Source: Anoxybacteroides rupiense (GTDB taxonomy: Bacteria > Bacillota > Bacilli > Bacillales > Anoxybacillaceae). From it: DNA of 64,000 bases. The notes beneath the pieces were generated by a model. It saw only the letters and a list, made by a program, of their open reading frames with translations. It was not told where the DNA came from and ran no database searches. Every line of letters begins with the position of its first letter. Position 1 is the stretch's first letter. This document shows, in pieces, positions 54,043-62,200 of the stretch. Both the position numbers and the translations under genes were made by a program. Where the stretch lies: the NCBI RefSeq assembly GCF_014196195.1, contig NZ_JACIDF010000008.1:121778-185777 (forward strand), read 5' to 3'.

Positions 54043-55604
54043 ATCATCGCCCCCTTGCTTGGTTGAGTAACTGTTGAAAGAGCTCCATGATGATTTGCCG
54101 GGCTAGCTCCGAGCAATGCAAGGTTCATGATATTTTCCTGTGTAGCCTCTTGAATGTTTAATTCTCCCGCTATTCGACCATGTTTCATCACTAAAATACG
54201 ATCACTCACTGCTAAAATCTCTGGAAGCTCCGAAGAGATAACAATGACTCCCATCCCTTCAGACGCAAGTTGACGAAGAAGTTTATGAATTTCTGTTTTC
54301 GCTCCAATATCAATGCCGCTCGTCGGTTCATCAATAATCAGTATTTTTGGATTCGTTGCCAACCATTTACTTATGACTACTTTCTGTTGATTTCCTCCTG
54401 ATAATTGGCCAACCTTTCTTTCAGGCGCTGCTGGTCTAATGTCAATTGCTTGAATATAGCGTTCTGCTAAATCAACTTCTTTTTTTCGCTGAATGAGGCC
54501 CAGCTTAGTTCGAAGCGCTTTCAAAATAGAGATAGAAATATTGTTTATCACTGATTGTTCTAAAATTAACCCTTGTATCTTTCTATTTTCAGGAATATAA
54601 GCAATCCCATTTTTCACAGCTTTTTCAGGTGACGAGATGAATACCGCCTCCCCCTGAATTTTCACTTCGCCTTTATAGGGATTATTAACCCCAAATATAG
54701 CCTGAGCAAGTTCCGTTCTTCCCGAACCTACTAATCCAGTAATCCCCAATACCTCTCCTTCTTTTAACTGAAAAGAGATGTCCTTAAAATTCCCTTCTTT
54801 TGATAAATTTCTAACTTCTAATATTACATTTCCGATCTTATGGTTAACAGCTTGACTTCTTTCATACTGGACCTTGCGCCCAACCATTAAAGTAATAAGC
54901 TTCTCTTCATCCATCTCTTCTTTTAAATAGGTTCCTACGTATTTTCCGTCGCGTAAAACAGTAAATCGATCAGAAACCGTGAACAGTTCTTTTAATTTGT
55001 GACTTACAAAAATGACAGATATTCCCTTTTGTTTAAGCCTATCGATAATATGATAAAGTTTCTCTACTTCACTAGAAGATAAGGAAGCAGTAGGCTCATC
55101 CATGACAATGAGTTTAGAATCAAATGCTAAAGCCCTTGCAATTTCAATCAACTGTTGTTGAGCAATGCTTAGCTTTTCGACGGGTGTATATAAATCAATT
55201 TGAAAATCAAGCTCGTTTAATACTTTTTGAGCTATTTTTTTTATTTCGTTCCAATTGACTCTTTTCCATGATTTATTATAAACATCCTTTCCTATACAGA
55301 TATTTTCAGCTACTGAAAGATTAGGAAATAGACTCAAATCTTGATATATAATGGAAATGCCCTTCAAGACGGCGTCAATCGGCTTTTTGATCTCTACTTT
55401 CTTACCCTCAAAATAAAATTCAGCTCCAAAATCCGGCTGATAGACCCCAGCTAATATTTTGATTAATGTTGATTTTCCAGCACCATTTTCACCAATTAAA
55501 GCATGGATTTCTCCTCTTTTAACTTCTAGTCTTACATGATCAAGCGCTTTCATTCCATGAAAGGTTTTACTTATATGCTCCATCCTTAATAAATATTCAG
55601 ACAT
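54039..55604 (-). CDS. Sugar ABC transporter ATP-binding protein (RbsA/LsrA-like, two domains)
   Basis: 521-residue double ATPase. Domain 1 has Walker A GENGAGKST near 38-46, a degenerate signature LSIAQQQLIEIA and Walker B LIVMDEPTASL. Domain 2 has a Walker A variant GLVGSGRTE, signature LSGGNQQKVVISKW and Walker B ILIIDEPTSGID. This pattern (degenerate second P loop) is normal for the CUT2 sugar importer family. It energises the two permeases encoded downstream. Confidence 0.95.
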   Translation of the reverse strand: MSEYLLRMEHISKTFHGMKALDHVRLEVKRGEIHALIGENGAGKSTLIKILAGVYQPDFGAEFYFEGKKVEIKKPIDAVLKGISIIYQDLSLFPNLSVAENICIGKDVYNKSWKRVNWNEIKKIAQKVLNELDFQIDLYTPVEKLSIAQQQLIEIARALAFDSKLIVMDEPTASLSSSEVEKLYHIIDRLKQKGISVIFVSHKLKELFTVSDRFTVLRDGKYVGTYLKEEMDEEKLITLMVGRKVQYERSQAVNHKIGNVILEVRNLSKEGNFKDISFQLKEGEVLGITGLVGSGRTELAQAIFGVNNPYKGEVKIQGEAVFISSPEKAVKNGIAYIPENRKIQGLILEQSVINNISISILKALRTKLGLIQRKKEVDLAERYIQAIDIRPAAPERKVGQLSGGNQQKVVISKWLATNPKILIIDEPTSGIDIGAKTEIHKLLRQLASEGMGVIVISSELPEILAVSDRILVMKHGRIAGELNIQEATQENIMNLALLGASPANHHGALSTVTQPSKGAMM

Positions 55605-55664
55605 GGCTATCCCTCTTTCTCTTGATTCGGTTCACTCACATTGTCTCTATATCGCTTTAAAAAT

Positions 55665-55856
55665 TTAACTATCACTTTCTAGAAAGTCGACAGTCAAAGA
55701 CCATTTTCTAGACTTATCTTCGTTATGCAAATGTGCCATAAAGATTCGAACGATGTGCTGTGAGAGCAATTCATAAACCTTAAGAAACGTTTCTTTATTC
55801 AAGCGTCTAATCCTTGAAAAATCTTTCGTTATATACATCCAAAAGTTATGGCTCAT
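55665..55856 (-). CDS. Possible small protein between kinase and transporter genes
   Basis: A 63-codon frame (MSHNFWMYITKDFSRIRRLN, then TFLKVYELLSQHIVRIFMAH), basic and helical. It begins 7 bases after the ribokinase stop and has only a weak ribosome binding site. No family is recognised. It could be a remnant of a larger gene in a 260-base gap of an otherwise tight operon. Confidence 0.3.
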   Translation of the reverse strand: MSHNFWMYITKDFSRIRRLNKETFLKVYELLSQHIVRIFMAHLHNEDKSRKWSLTVDFLESDS

Positions 55857-55863
55857 GAAATCT

Positions 55864-56796
55864 TTAATAATATGTTAAATTTCTTTGTCTGCAAAATTCA
55901 TTTACTTCTTCAATAGTTGGAATGCCGGCTTGAGCCCCCCACTTCGTTACTTTTAATGCGCTAACAATGGTAGCAAATTGCGCAGCCCTTATAAGTTCTT
56001 GACCGTCAGCTATCGAGCATGCTAACGCCCCAGCATATGAGTCGCCGGCGCCAACTGTATCGACCGACTTCACGGAAATGGCTTCAATATATTCACATTT
56101 TCCATTTTCACACACAAAGGAGCCTTTATTAGCCATTTTGATAATCAGATTCTTCACTCCCATTAATTGAAAATGCTTTGCTGCCTCATATGCTGCATCC
56201 ACTGACATAACATCTATTCCAGTTAACGCTTTTGTCTCCTGACGATTCGGAATAATTAAATCTGCATGCTCCCACGCGCGTACCGTTATTCCTTCGGCTG
56301 GTGCAGGATCAAGAATCACAAACATTCCTTTCCTTTTTGCCTCTATCATAGATTGAATGACTGCTTCTGCTGGAATTTCCATTTGAACCAATAAAATTTT
56401 ACTATCAAAAATTTTTGAAAAAGCTTCACAAACATCTGTATCTCTTAATTGATCGTTTGCTCCCTTTACTACGAACATGGTATTTTCTGCTGTGCGATCA
56501 ACAGTAATAATGGCACATCCAGTTGCAACGTCTCGGATTCGCTTAATATAGGTTGTATCAATATCGTTTTTTTGCAATGCCTTTAACACTATATCTCCAT
56601 ACCAATCTTGTCCTATCATTCCAATCAGTTGAACCGTTTTCCCCAAACGTGCACAGACCGTTGCTTGGTTAGCTCCTTTTCCTCCCGGCAATAACTCCAC
56701 TTTTTCTGCAAAGATGGTCTCTCCTTTAGCAGGATAGCGAGCAGTACGCGCTACGATATCAATATTAATGCTCCCCACCACTGTAATATCATTCAT
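55864..56796 (-). CDS. Ribokinase-family (PfkB) sugar kinase
   Basis: About 310-residue PfkB kinase with ribokinase features: VVGSINIDIVARTARYPAKG, ELLPGGKGANQATVCARLG (substrate-site GGKGANQA) and SVDTVGAGDSYAGALACSIA (anion hole and catalytic Asp). It should phosphorylate a furanose such as D-ribose at O5, but related kinases take other sugars. I start at ATG 56796, with GAGGAG 5 bases upstream. It lies between the epimerase and ABC transporter genes. No rbsD or rbsR accompanies it, which argues against a plain ribose operon. Confidence 0.9.
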   Translation of the reverse strand: MNDITVVGSINIDIVARTARYPAKGETIFAEKVELLPGGKGANQATVCARLGKTVQLIGMIGQDWYGDIVLKALQKNDIDTTYIKRIRDVATGCAIITVDRTAENTMFVVKGANDQLRDTDVCEAFSKIFDSKILLVQMEIPAEAVIQSMIEAKRKGMFVILDPAPAEGITVRAWEHADLIIPNRQETKALTGIDVMSVDAAYEAAKHFQLMGVKNLIIKMANKGSFVCENGKCEYIEAISVKSVDTVGAGDSYAGALACSIADGQELIRAAQFATIVSALKVTKWGAQAGIPTIEEVNEFCRQRNLTYY

Positions 56797-56817
56797 GTTT
56801 CTCCTCACCTTCTGGAT

Positions 56818-57498
56818 TTATCTCATATGCGTTTGACAATGATGGATAAATCGTTTGATTTGTAAAACTGCATCTTCTAAGGATTGTGTAGAATTAAACA
56901 GACAAGATGTTCCTAGCACCAACATATCTGCTCCGTTTTCTAAAACTTCTTGCATCGTATGATAGCCTATATTTCCATCTACCTGGATATTCACATGATA
57001 GTTTTCCTCTGCGATGAGTTGTTTCAACTTTTTGATTTTCTTCTTCATTAGAGGTATAAATTTTTGTCCAGAAAATCCTGGATTTACAGTCATTACTGTG
57101 ATGTAATCTACCATATCTAAAACATATTCAATATTAGCAATAGGAGTTGAGGGATTTAACGCTACCCCAGCCATTAAGCCGCTATCCCGTATTTTTTGCA
57201 ACGTTTTTGTCAAATGGACAGTGGCTTCTACATGTATGGAAATCATATCTGCTCCTGATTCAATAAATAGTTCTAAGCAATCCTCTGGTTTTTCAATCAT
57301 TAGATGGATATCAAATGGAAGATTTGTGGAATTTCTTAGTGTTCTTATCATATCAGGTCCCATTGTGAAATTAGGTACAAATTTCCCATCCATAATATCA
57401 AAATGAAAATAATCTACTCCTGCTTGTTCCAAACGATTAACATTATCCCGTAAATTCCCCATATCCGCACACATAAGAGATGGTCCAATTAACACCAT
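56818..57498 (-). CDS. Ribulose-phosphate 3-epimerase family protein
   Basis: 226-residue TIM barrel epimerase. Catalytic and metal blocks are PSLMCADMGNL, FHFDIMDGKFVPN (His, Asp), IHLMIEKPEDC, ITVMTVNPGFSGQKFIP and VDGNIGYHTM (catalytic Asp). SLMCAD, ITVMTV and LGTSCLF lean toward the D-allulose-6-phosphate 3-epimerase (AlsE) branch rather than housekeeping Rpe, which usually has SILSAD and VDGGI. It would turn a 3-epimeric ketose phosphate into a central-pathway sugar phosphate. It is one base from the ribulokinase-like gene and 21 from the ribokinase-like gene. Confidence 0.85.
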   Translation of the reverse strand: MVLIGPSLMCADMGNLRDNVNRLEQAGVDYFHFDIMDGKFVPNFTMGPDMIRTLRNSTNLPFDIHLMIEKPEDCLELFIESGADMISIHVEATVHLTKTLQKIRDSGLMAGVALNPSTPIANIEYVLDMVDYITVMTVNPGFSGQKFIPLMKKKIKKLKQLIAEENYHVNIQVDGNIGYHTMQEVLENGADMLVLGTSCLFNSTQSLEDAVLQIKRFIHHCQTHMR

Positions 57499-57499
57499 A

Positions 57500-59179
57500 C
57501 TATTTCTCCCTAGATCTTTTTTGATTCTTAATGGCTAAAATCTCTTTCATTAGCATCGATTCTTTTCCAAAATAGTCATAAAGAAATTCATACCATGTAA
57601 ATAATTGATGATAGATTGCTTTGTTTTGTTCATTAGGTTGATAAACAATCGGTTCATAATGAATCATACGATACATAGCTTCTTCAATCGTGTCCCATCC
57701 ACCATTTTCTTTTCCTGCTGCCGTTGCCGCTAATACTGCCGCTCCCATTGCGCTAGCATATGGTAATGTAACCACATACATCTTTTTACCTGTTATATCT
57801 GCGAATAATTGCATTAATAATTTATTTTTCTCTGCTAGTCCTCCACAGGCATATATTTCATTTATTTTGATACCGCTTTCACAAAAGGCATTTAAAATTT
57901 TTTTCGTTCCAAAAGCCAAAGACTCCATTAAAGCTCTATATAGATGCTCTGGTTTCGTTTGTAAAGTGAGCCCAATAATAAGTCCACTAAGATTGGCATC
58001 TTTTAAAATAGAACGATTACCATTCCACCAATCTAGCGCAATTAAACCATGTTCTCCAGGTCGTAAGCGCGATGCTTTATCTTCCAGTATTTGATAAATA
58101 GAATCTCCTGATCTGACAGCTTCATCCATTAAATGAGAAGGAACACCATTTTTTATAAACCACAAGAGTGAATCTCCTCCTGCACTCTGACCAGCTTCAT
58201 AACCAAAATACCCTGGCAGAATGCCATCTTCTACTACTCCGCTAATACCAGGGACAAAAATTTCTCTGCGATCTATACACATATGACAGATGGATGTTCC
58301 CATCGCTAACACCATTTTCCCTGGTTGGGTTACCCCCGCACCCAGTACAGCAGCATGGGCGTCAATCATGCTGACAGAAACCGCAACACTTTCTGTCAGT
58401 CCTAATTCATTCGCCATCCCCTTCGTTAAAAAACCTGCTCTTGAACCGACTGGATAAATGCGTTCATTCAGCTTTTCTTTAGTAAAATGTTTGAAACGAG
58501 GGTGGATTGCTTGGAAATATTCCTCAGAAGGAAAACCAATTTGTTTGCTCCACATTCCTTTATATCCTGCCATACATGAGCTTCGTCTCTCTGATCCTAC
58601 CAGCTGCATTACAATCCAATCTCCTGCCTCAATAAATTTATCGGCAGCTTCATATACTTCTGGGGACTCATGCAATATTTGCAGAATTTTTGGAAGCATC
58701 CACTCTTCAGATATTTCTCCACCGTACCTTCGCAAGAAATATTCTTGGCGTTGATGAGATATCTGATTGATTAGTGCTGCTTCTTTATGCGCGGCATGAT
58801 GCTTCCATAGCTTCACCCAAGAATGTGGATTCTCTTTATATTTCGGATCTAAACAAAGAGGGAGTCCATTTTTTTTGATGGGTAAAATTGTACTTGCAGT
58901 AAAATCAATACCAATACCTATTATATTTTTTACATCAATCCGGGAATGTTCCAAACATCGCTTAACAGTGTCCTTTAGGGCGTATAAATAATCCTCAGGA
59001 TGCTGCAATACCCAATTTCGTTCCAGCTCTTGCTCTGATCCCGGCAGCTTCTCTGTTATGATCCCATGAGGATAGCAGCCAACAGCTGCCGTTATCAGCT
59101 TTCCAGACTGCACATGGACTAGTACCGCCCTAGCAGATTCGGTACCAAAATCAATCCCAAACACATACTTATCGTTCAA
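57500..59179 (-). CDS. Ribulokinase (AraB-type FGGY kinase)
   Basis: 559-residue FGGY kinase with length and motifs of AraB: VFGIDFGTESARAVLVHVQS at the N terminus, GIGIDFTASTILPIKKNG, MIDAHAAVLGAGVTQPGKM, WNGNRSILKDANLSG and YACGGLAEKNKLLMQ (ADP site). It should phosphorylate a ketopentose (L- or D-ribulose). No araA, araD or araC relatives occur, and the next gene is a 3-epimerase, so D-ribulose to D-ribulose-5-phosphate to D-xylulose-5-phosphate is one reading. I keep TTG 59179, with GAGGTGAGGG just upstream. It is first gene of a seven-gene leftward operon. Confidence 0.92.
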   Translation of the reverse strand: MNDKYVFGIDFGTESARAVLVHVQSGKLITAAVGCYPHGIITEKLPGSEQELERNWVLQHPEDYLYALKDTVKRCLEHSRIDVKNIIGIGIDFTASTILPIKKNGLPLCLDPKYKENPHSWVKLWKHHAAHKEAALINQISHQRQEYFLRRYGGEISEEWMLPKILQILHESPEVYEAADKFIEAGDWIVMQLVGSERRSSCMAGYKGMWSKQIGFPSEEYFQAIHPRFKHFTKEKLNERIYPVGSRAGFLTKGMANELGLTESVAVSVSMIDAHAAVLGAGVTQPGKMVLAMGTSICHMCIDRREIFVPGISGVVEDGILPGYFGYEAGQSAGGDSLLWFIKNGVPSHLMDEAVRSGDSIYQILEDKASRLRPGEHGLIALDWWNGNRSILKDANLSGLIIGLTLQTKPEHLYRALMESLAFGTKKILNAFCESGIKINEIYACGGLAEKNKLLMQLFADITGKKMYVVTLPYASAMGAAVLAATAAGKENGGWDTIEEAMYRMIHYEPIVYQPNEQNKAIYHQLFTWYEFLYDYFGKESMLMKEILAIKNQKRSREK

Positions 59180-59219
59180 GCACCCTCACCTCTATTTGTT
59201 TGATTATTATTTTAATTCA

Positions 59220-59466
59220 GATATTTTTGTTTTTCAATAATTTTTTTGTTTTTATTTTTGTTTTATATAATTTTAAATTGATGTTATTTTGTTTTTGTTG
59301 TTTTTTTTACAATTTGTACAATAAATTAAGATGCTTAGTACTTAGTTTATTTTATTAGAATCAAGCATATTTATTTTTAATTTTTTTCATATAAAATCAA
59401 ATCTTTTCAGCATTTTTATGTTATAAACAAAAGAACATTAAAGTTTGTTTACGCCTGATAAACAAA
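59220..59466 (-). promoter_or_regulatory. Upstream region of the pentose-type operon: A-rich tracts and inverted repeat
   Basis: Read on the minus strand, runs such as AAAACAAAAATAAAAACAAA and ACAACAAAAACAAAATAAC fill 59225-59310. Farther up, TTTGTTTA (59444-59451) and TAAACAAA (59459-59466) form an inverted repeat with a 7-base gap, and another TAAACAAA half-site lies at 59423-59430. Both could be repressor sites. I could not fix a convincing -35/-10 pair. Bases 59467-59671 show nothing else. Confidence 0.4.
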
Positions 59467-59671
59467 TTCTTTATAATAAATCTAGGAAAAAGTCCTTGTT
59501 TGTAGAATTATGACTTTAAAAACCGAACAAATCGGATAAAGACAAAAAAAATGAAAGATTTTTTTCAATAGTGAGGGACAAGCCATCGACTTACCTTCCG
59601 GCCGTAAATTAATGGCATCATAAGTTAAGATTTTTTGGTTATGTAATGATAAGTTCTATATCGATCCAGCC

Positions 59672-59717
59672 AAAAAAATAACGCCGATCTCTAGGTTTTG
59701 GGTATACCTAGAGATCG
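59672..59717 (-). terminator. Terminator after the adenine-deaminase-like gene
   Basis: CGATCTCTAGGT (59685-59696) pairs perfectly with ACCTAGAGATCG (59706-59717). Seven As at 59672-59678 give a U-run on the minus strand. Immediately outside lies GACGAC, completing the text shared with the CRISPR leader. Confidence 0.75.
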
Positions 59718-59833
59718 ACGACTCTGTCTTAACCATTTTTTCATAATCAATCACCCTTTTTTCTGATGCGAGTCCGCCAGATGAGAAAAGGACCACAATC
59801 AAGCGACATGTAAGAGTCACCATAAAATGCAGG

Positions 59834-61615
59834 CTAATGCTGCAAGAGGCAGTCGGATAACAGCTGTGCCGGGAGCAAAATGTCATTGCGCTTTACATCG
59901 TATAGACCATACGGAATAAGACGAAGCCCCGGCAGAAAATCACATGTTAAAAACAGCAGCGTATATAAAATATCGTGGAAAGGAAAGCCTCTTTTCTGAA
60001 GAGCATGCAGCAGTTGATCGTGGTAACGAACCGCTGCCTCAAACGAATCATCGATCGTCATCATCCCTGTAAACGGCAACGGAATTTCGACGACAATTTC
60101 GTTATGGTCGACTACCACCACACCCCCGCCCATTTCGTGCACTCGCTGCGCCGCAATAGCCATTGCCTTCGGGGATTTGCCGATCACAAGCAGTTCGGTT
60201 GTTGTATTGTACGTCGACGCCATACCATCAAGATTCACTGCAAATCGATCTAAAATCGCCTTCGCTACCCACTGCCCATCGCGGGCAATAAGCGAGGCAT
60301 AAAGCAGCCCTTCGCTTTTAGAAAGATCCGCATATCCATTCACCGATGGTAAAACAACGTCTCTTCGTTCTGTAATGACATTGCTTTTAAGCGAAACAAC
60401 AGGGACAGAGCGGTGAGCCGACAAATGCGGATAACAGTACAAGCGTTCATCCGCTAATTGCTCTTTTGGAAACAAAAATGGCTTTTTTGTCGCATACTTA
60501 TTCCATTTTATTTCTGGGAATGGCGTGAGCAGCTGCCCGTCTTGAGCAATAAGTGTTCCTTTCGAGATGACAAAAGTCGGTTTAAAAGTGGTTAGGTCAG
60601 GCAGAAGTACAATATCAGCAAGCTTGCCCGGCGCTATTCCTCCAATTTGATCATCAAGGCGCAAATATGTCGCCGCATTAATCGTTGCCATTTGCAGAGC
60701 CGTCATCGGCGGCACTCCAAGTTCGACCGCTTTTCGAATCAATCCGTCCACAAAACCTTCTTTTTCAATAAAACTAGGATGAGCCCCATCTGTCGTCATG
60801 GTAATTCGTTGTGTATTGACCCGCCCCTCAGTAATAAGACGAATAATCTCCGGAAAATCCGGACGGAGAGAACTGTTGCGAAGCGTGGTCCACATCCCAA
60901 GCCGTAGCCGATCAAGCGCTTCTTTCGCTGTAATCGCTTCATGACAAGCATCGACGCCGCTTGCTGCAATACTATTTAACTTGTCATAAGAACAGCCGGC
61001 CGTATGTCCGTCTACTATTTTTCCTATTTTTTTCGCGATTTCGATTGTCTCCATTAAAACTGGATCGCCTTCGTACAATAATGGCCACCTTGTCACTTCA
61101 GCCGTCCCGGCGACTTCATCCATAAAAAGCAACGCTTGAATTTCTTTTGTTTGAAACCAATCGCGCTCCCCAGGGAAATCCGCTTGTGAAACAAGGCGAA
61201 CAAGCCAAAAGAAGTTGCCTGGCATTGTTTGCAGATCACGGACTAATTGTTTAAATCCGTCAGCTCCCAAGTGCAAATAAAAAAACAAGTTATCGTTCAC
61301 GGTCGTCGTAGTGCCTAAAGACAATGCCTTTTTTGTCATACTAACAGGATTATAAAAAACCCAAGGATGAGCATGTGGTTCAATAAATCCGGGAGAGACA
61401 TACATTCCGCTTGCATCCATGATAATGGTTTCATCATTTACTGTCACATCCTTCTCCCCAACATAGGCAATCGTATCTTGATAAATGGCAACATTTTGCT
61501 GCAAAAACTCTCCAGAATAAACATTAGCAACCATTCCGCCTTGAATGACAAGATCAGCGGGGCGGCGGCCTTGAGCCACTTCTATTAGTTCGGTTCTTTT
61601 CGCTTTTCTTATCAA
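59834..61615 (-). CDS. Adenine deaminase-like amidohydrolase (YerA-like)
   Basis: About 593-residue amidohydrolase of the adenine deaminase family, resembling Bacillus YerA (about 580). Metal motif is PGFIEPHAHPW (HxH) near residue 70, with DGHTAGCSYDKLN near 200, CHEAITAKEALDRL near 220 and TMTTDGAHPSF near 270 (last Asp). The C-terminal domain has GMASTYNTTTELLVIG and MGGGVVVVDHNEIVVEIPLP, as in AdeC. It may deaminate adenine to hypoxanthine, but YerA-type enzymes are not firmly assigned. I start at TTG 61615, with GGAGGGAG upstream; the longer frame reads into a terminator. Confidence 0.85.
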   Translation of the reverse strand: MIRKAKRTELIEVAQGRRPADLVIQGGMVANVYSGEFLQQNVAIYQDTIAYVGEKDVTVNDETIIMDASGMYVSPGFIEPHAHPWVFYNPVSMTKKALSLGTTTTVNDNLFFYLHLGADGFKQLVRDLQTMPGNFFWLVRLVSQADFPGERDWFQTKEIQALLFMDEVAGTAEVTRWPLLYEGDPVLMETIEIAKKIGKIVDGHTAGCSYDKLNSIAASGVDACHEAITAKEALDRLRLGMWTTLRNSSLRPDFPEIIRLITEGRVNTQRITMTTDGAHPSFIEKEGFVDGLIRKAVELGVPPMTALQMATINAATYLRLDDQIGGIAPGKLADIVLLPDLTTFKPTFVISKGTLIAQDGQLLTPFPEIKWNKYATKKPFLFPKEQLADERLYCYPHLSAHRSVPVVSLKSNVITERRDVVLPSVNGYADLSKSEGLLYASLIARDGQWVAKAILDRFAVNLDGMASTYNTTTELLVIGKSPKAMAIAAQRVHEMGGGVVVVDHNEIVVEIPLPFTGMMTIDDSFEAAVRYHDQLLHALQKRGFPFHDILYTLLFLTCDFLPGLRLIPYGLYDVKRNDILLPAQLLSDCLLQH

Positions 61616-61662
61616 TGGACTCCCTCCGTTTTTCAATATATGGCTTTCTTTTACCCACAGTG

Positions 61663-61703
61663 AAAAAGAGCCAAGGAGGCGATAAACGCTCTTGGCTTTT
61701 AAA
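61663..61703 (-). terminator. Terminator of the thioesterase-ligase operon
   Basis: AGCCAAG (61669-61675) pairs with CTTGGCT (61691-61697). A-rich on the left, so a U-run follows on the minus strand; T then A tracts lie on the right. It lies just past the thioesterase stop at 61720. Confidence 0.7.
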
Positions 61704-61719
61704 AAAATACAAGCACACC

Positions 61720-62169
61720 TCAAGCATGAAGCCATGGATTTACTTGAACGCACGGTCCCATTCCCTCTTCTTCAAGCAGCTTCCGGACATCATCAGGAAT
61801 GGGGACAGCAAAGATGCGGCCGCTGTCTTCTTTTACCCAGCCTCTCACTTCAAAGCCGTAACCCGTTCTCATCTCTCCCCGGAACACTTCATGTTTTAAT
61901 TTGACCGTTTTACGTTTAATTTCCTCGACTTCCGTCTTAATGGTTACAACATCATCGTAATACAATGGATGCTCAAATCTACAATCGGCCTGAAGAAGAG
62001 GAAGGATAATTTGCTGTTCTTTCATTAGTTTTAAAGGCGGCAGTCCAATGCTTCGGAAAAATTGATGTCCGGCGATATCAAACCACTTAAAATAGTTAGG
62101 ATAGTAGACAATTCCAGCTGTATCGGTATCGCCGAAATTGACACGGAGCTGAAATTCATTTCTTTTCAT
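61720..62169 (-). CDS. Hotdog acyl-CoA thioesterase (4-hydroxybenzoyl-CoA thioesterase family)
   Basis: 149-residue hotdog-fold thioesterase. The family motif NFGDTDTAGIVYYPNYFKWF, with catalytic Asp in the DTDTAGIVYY stretch near residues 14-23, is clear. It would hydrolyse an aromatic or branched acyl-CoA. I start at ATG 62169, with GAAGGGG 8 bases upstream; ATG 62175 is too close. It follows the benzoate-CoA ligase gene by 31 bases, so it may release CoA from stalled aromatic thioesters or act as a pathway step. Confidence 0.88.
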   Translation of the reverse strand: MKRNEFQLRVNFGDTDTAGIVYYPNYFKWFDIAGHQFFRSIGLPPLKLMKEQQIILPLLQADCRFEHPLYYDDVVTIKTEVEEIKRKTVKLKHEVFRGEMRTGYGFEVRGWVKEDSGRIFAVPIPDDVRKLLEEEGMGPCVQVNPWLHA

Positions 62170-62200
62170 GCCCATCGCCCCTTCAATGGTTTCCTTCCTC

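Noticed and set aside
50974..59179. Reading the ABC operon as an AI-2 (lsr) uptake system
   Set aside because: No lsrK, lsrR, lsrF or lsrG; the binding protein lacks two AI-2 contact residues; the kinases are ribulokinase and ribokinase types.
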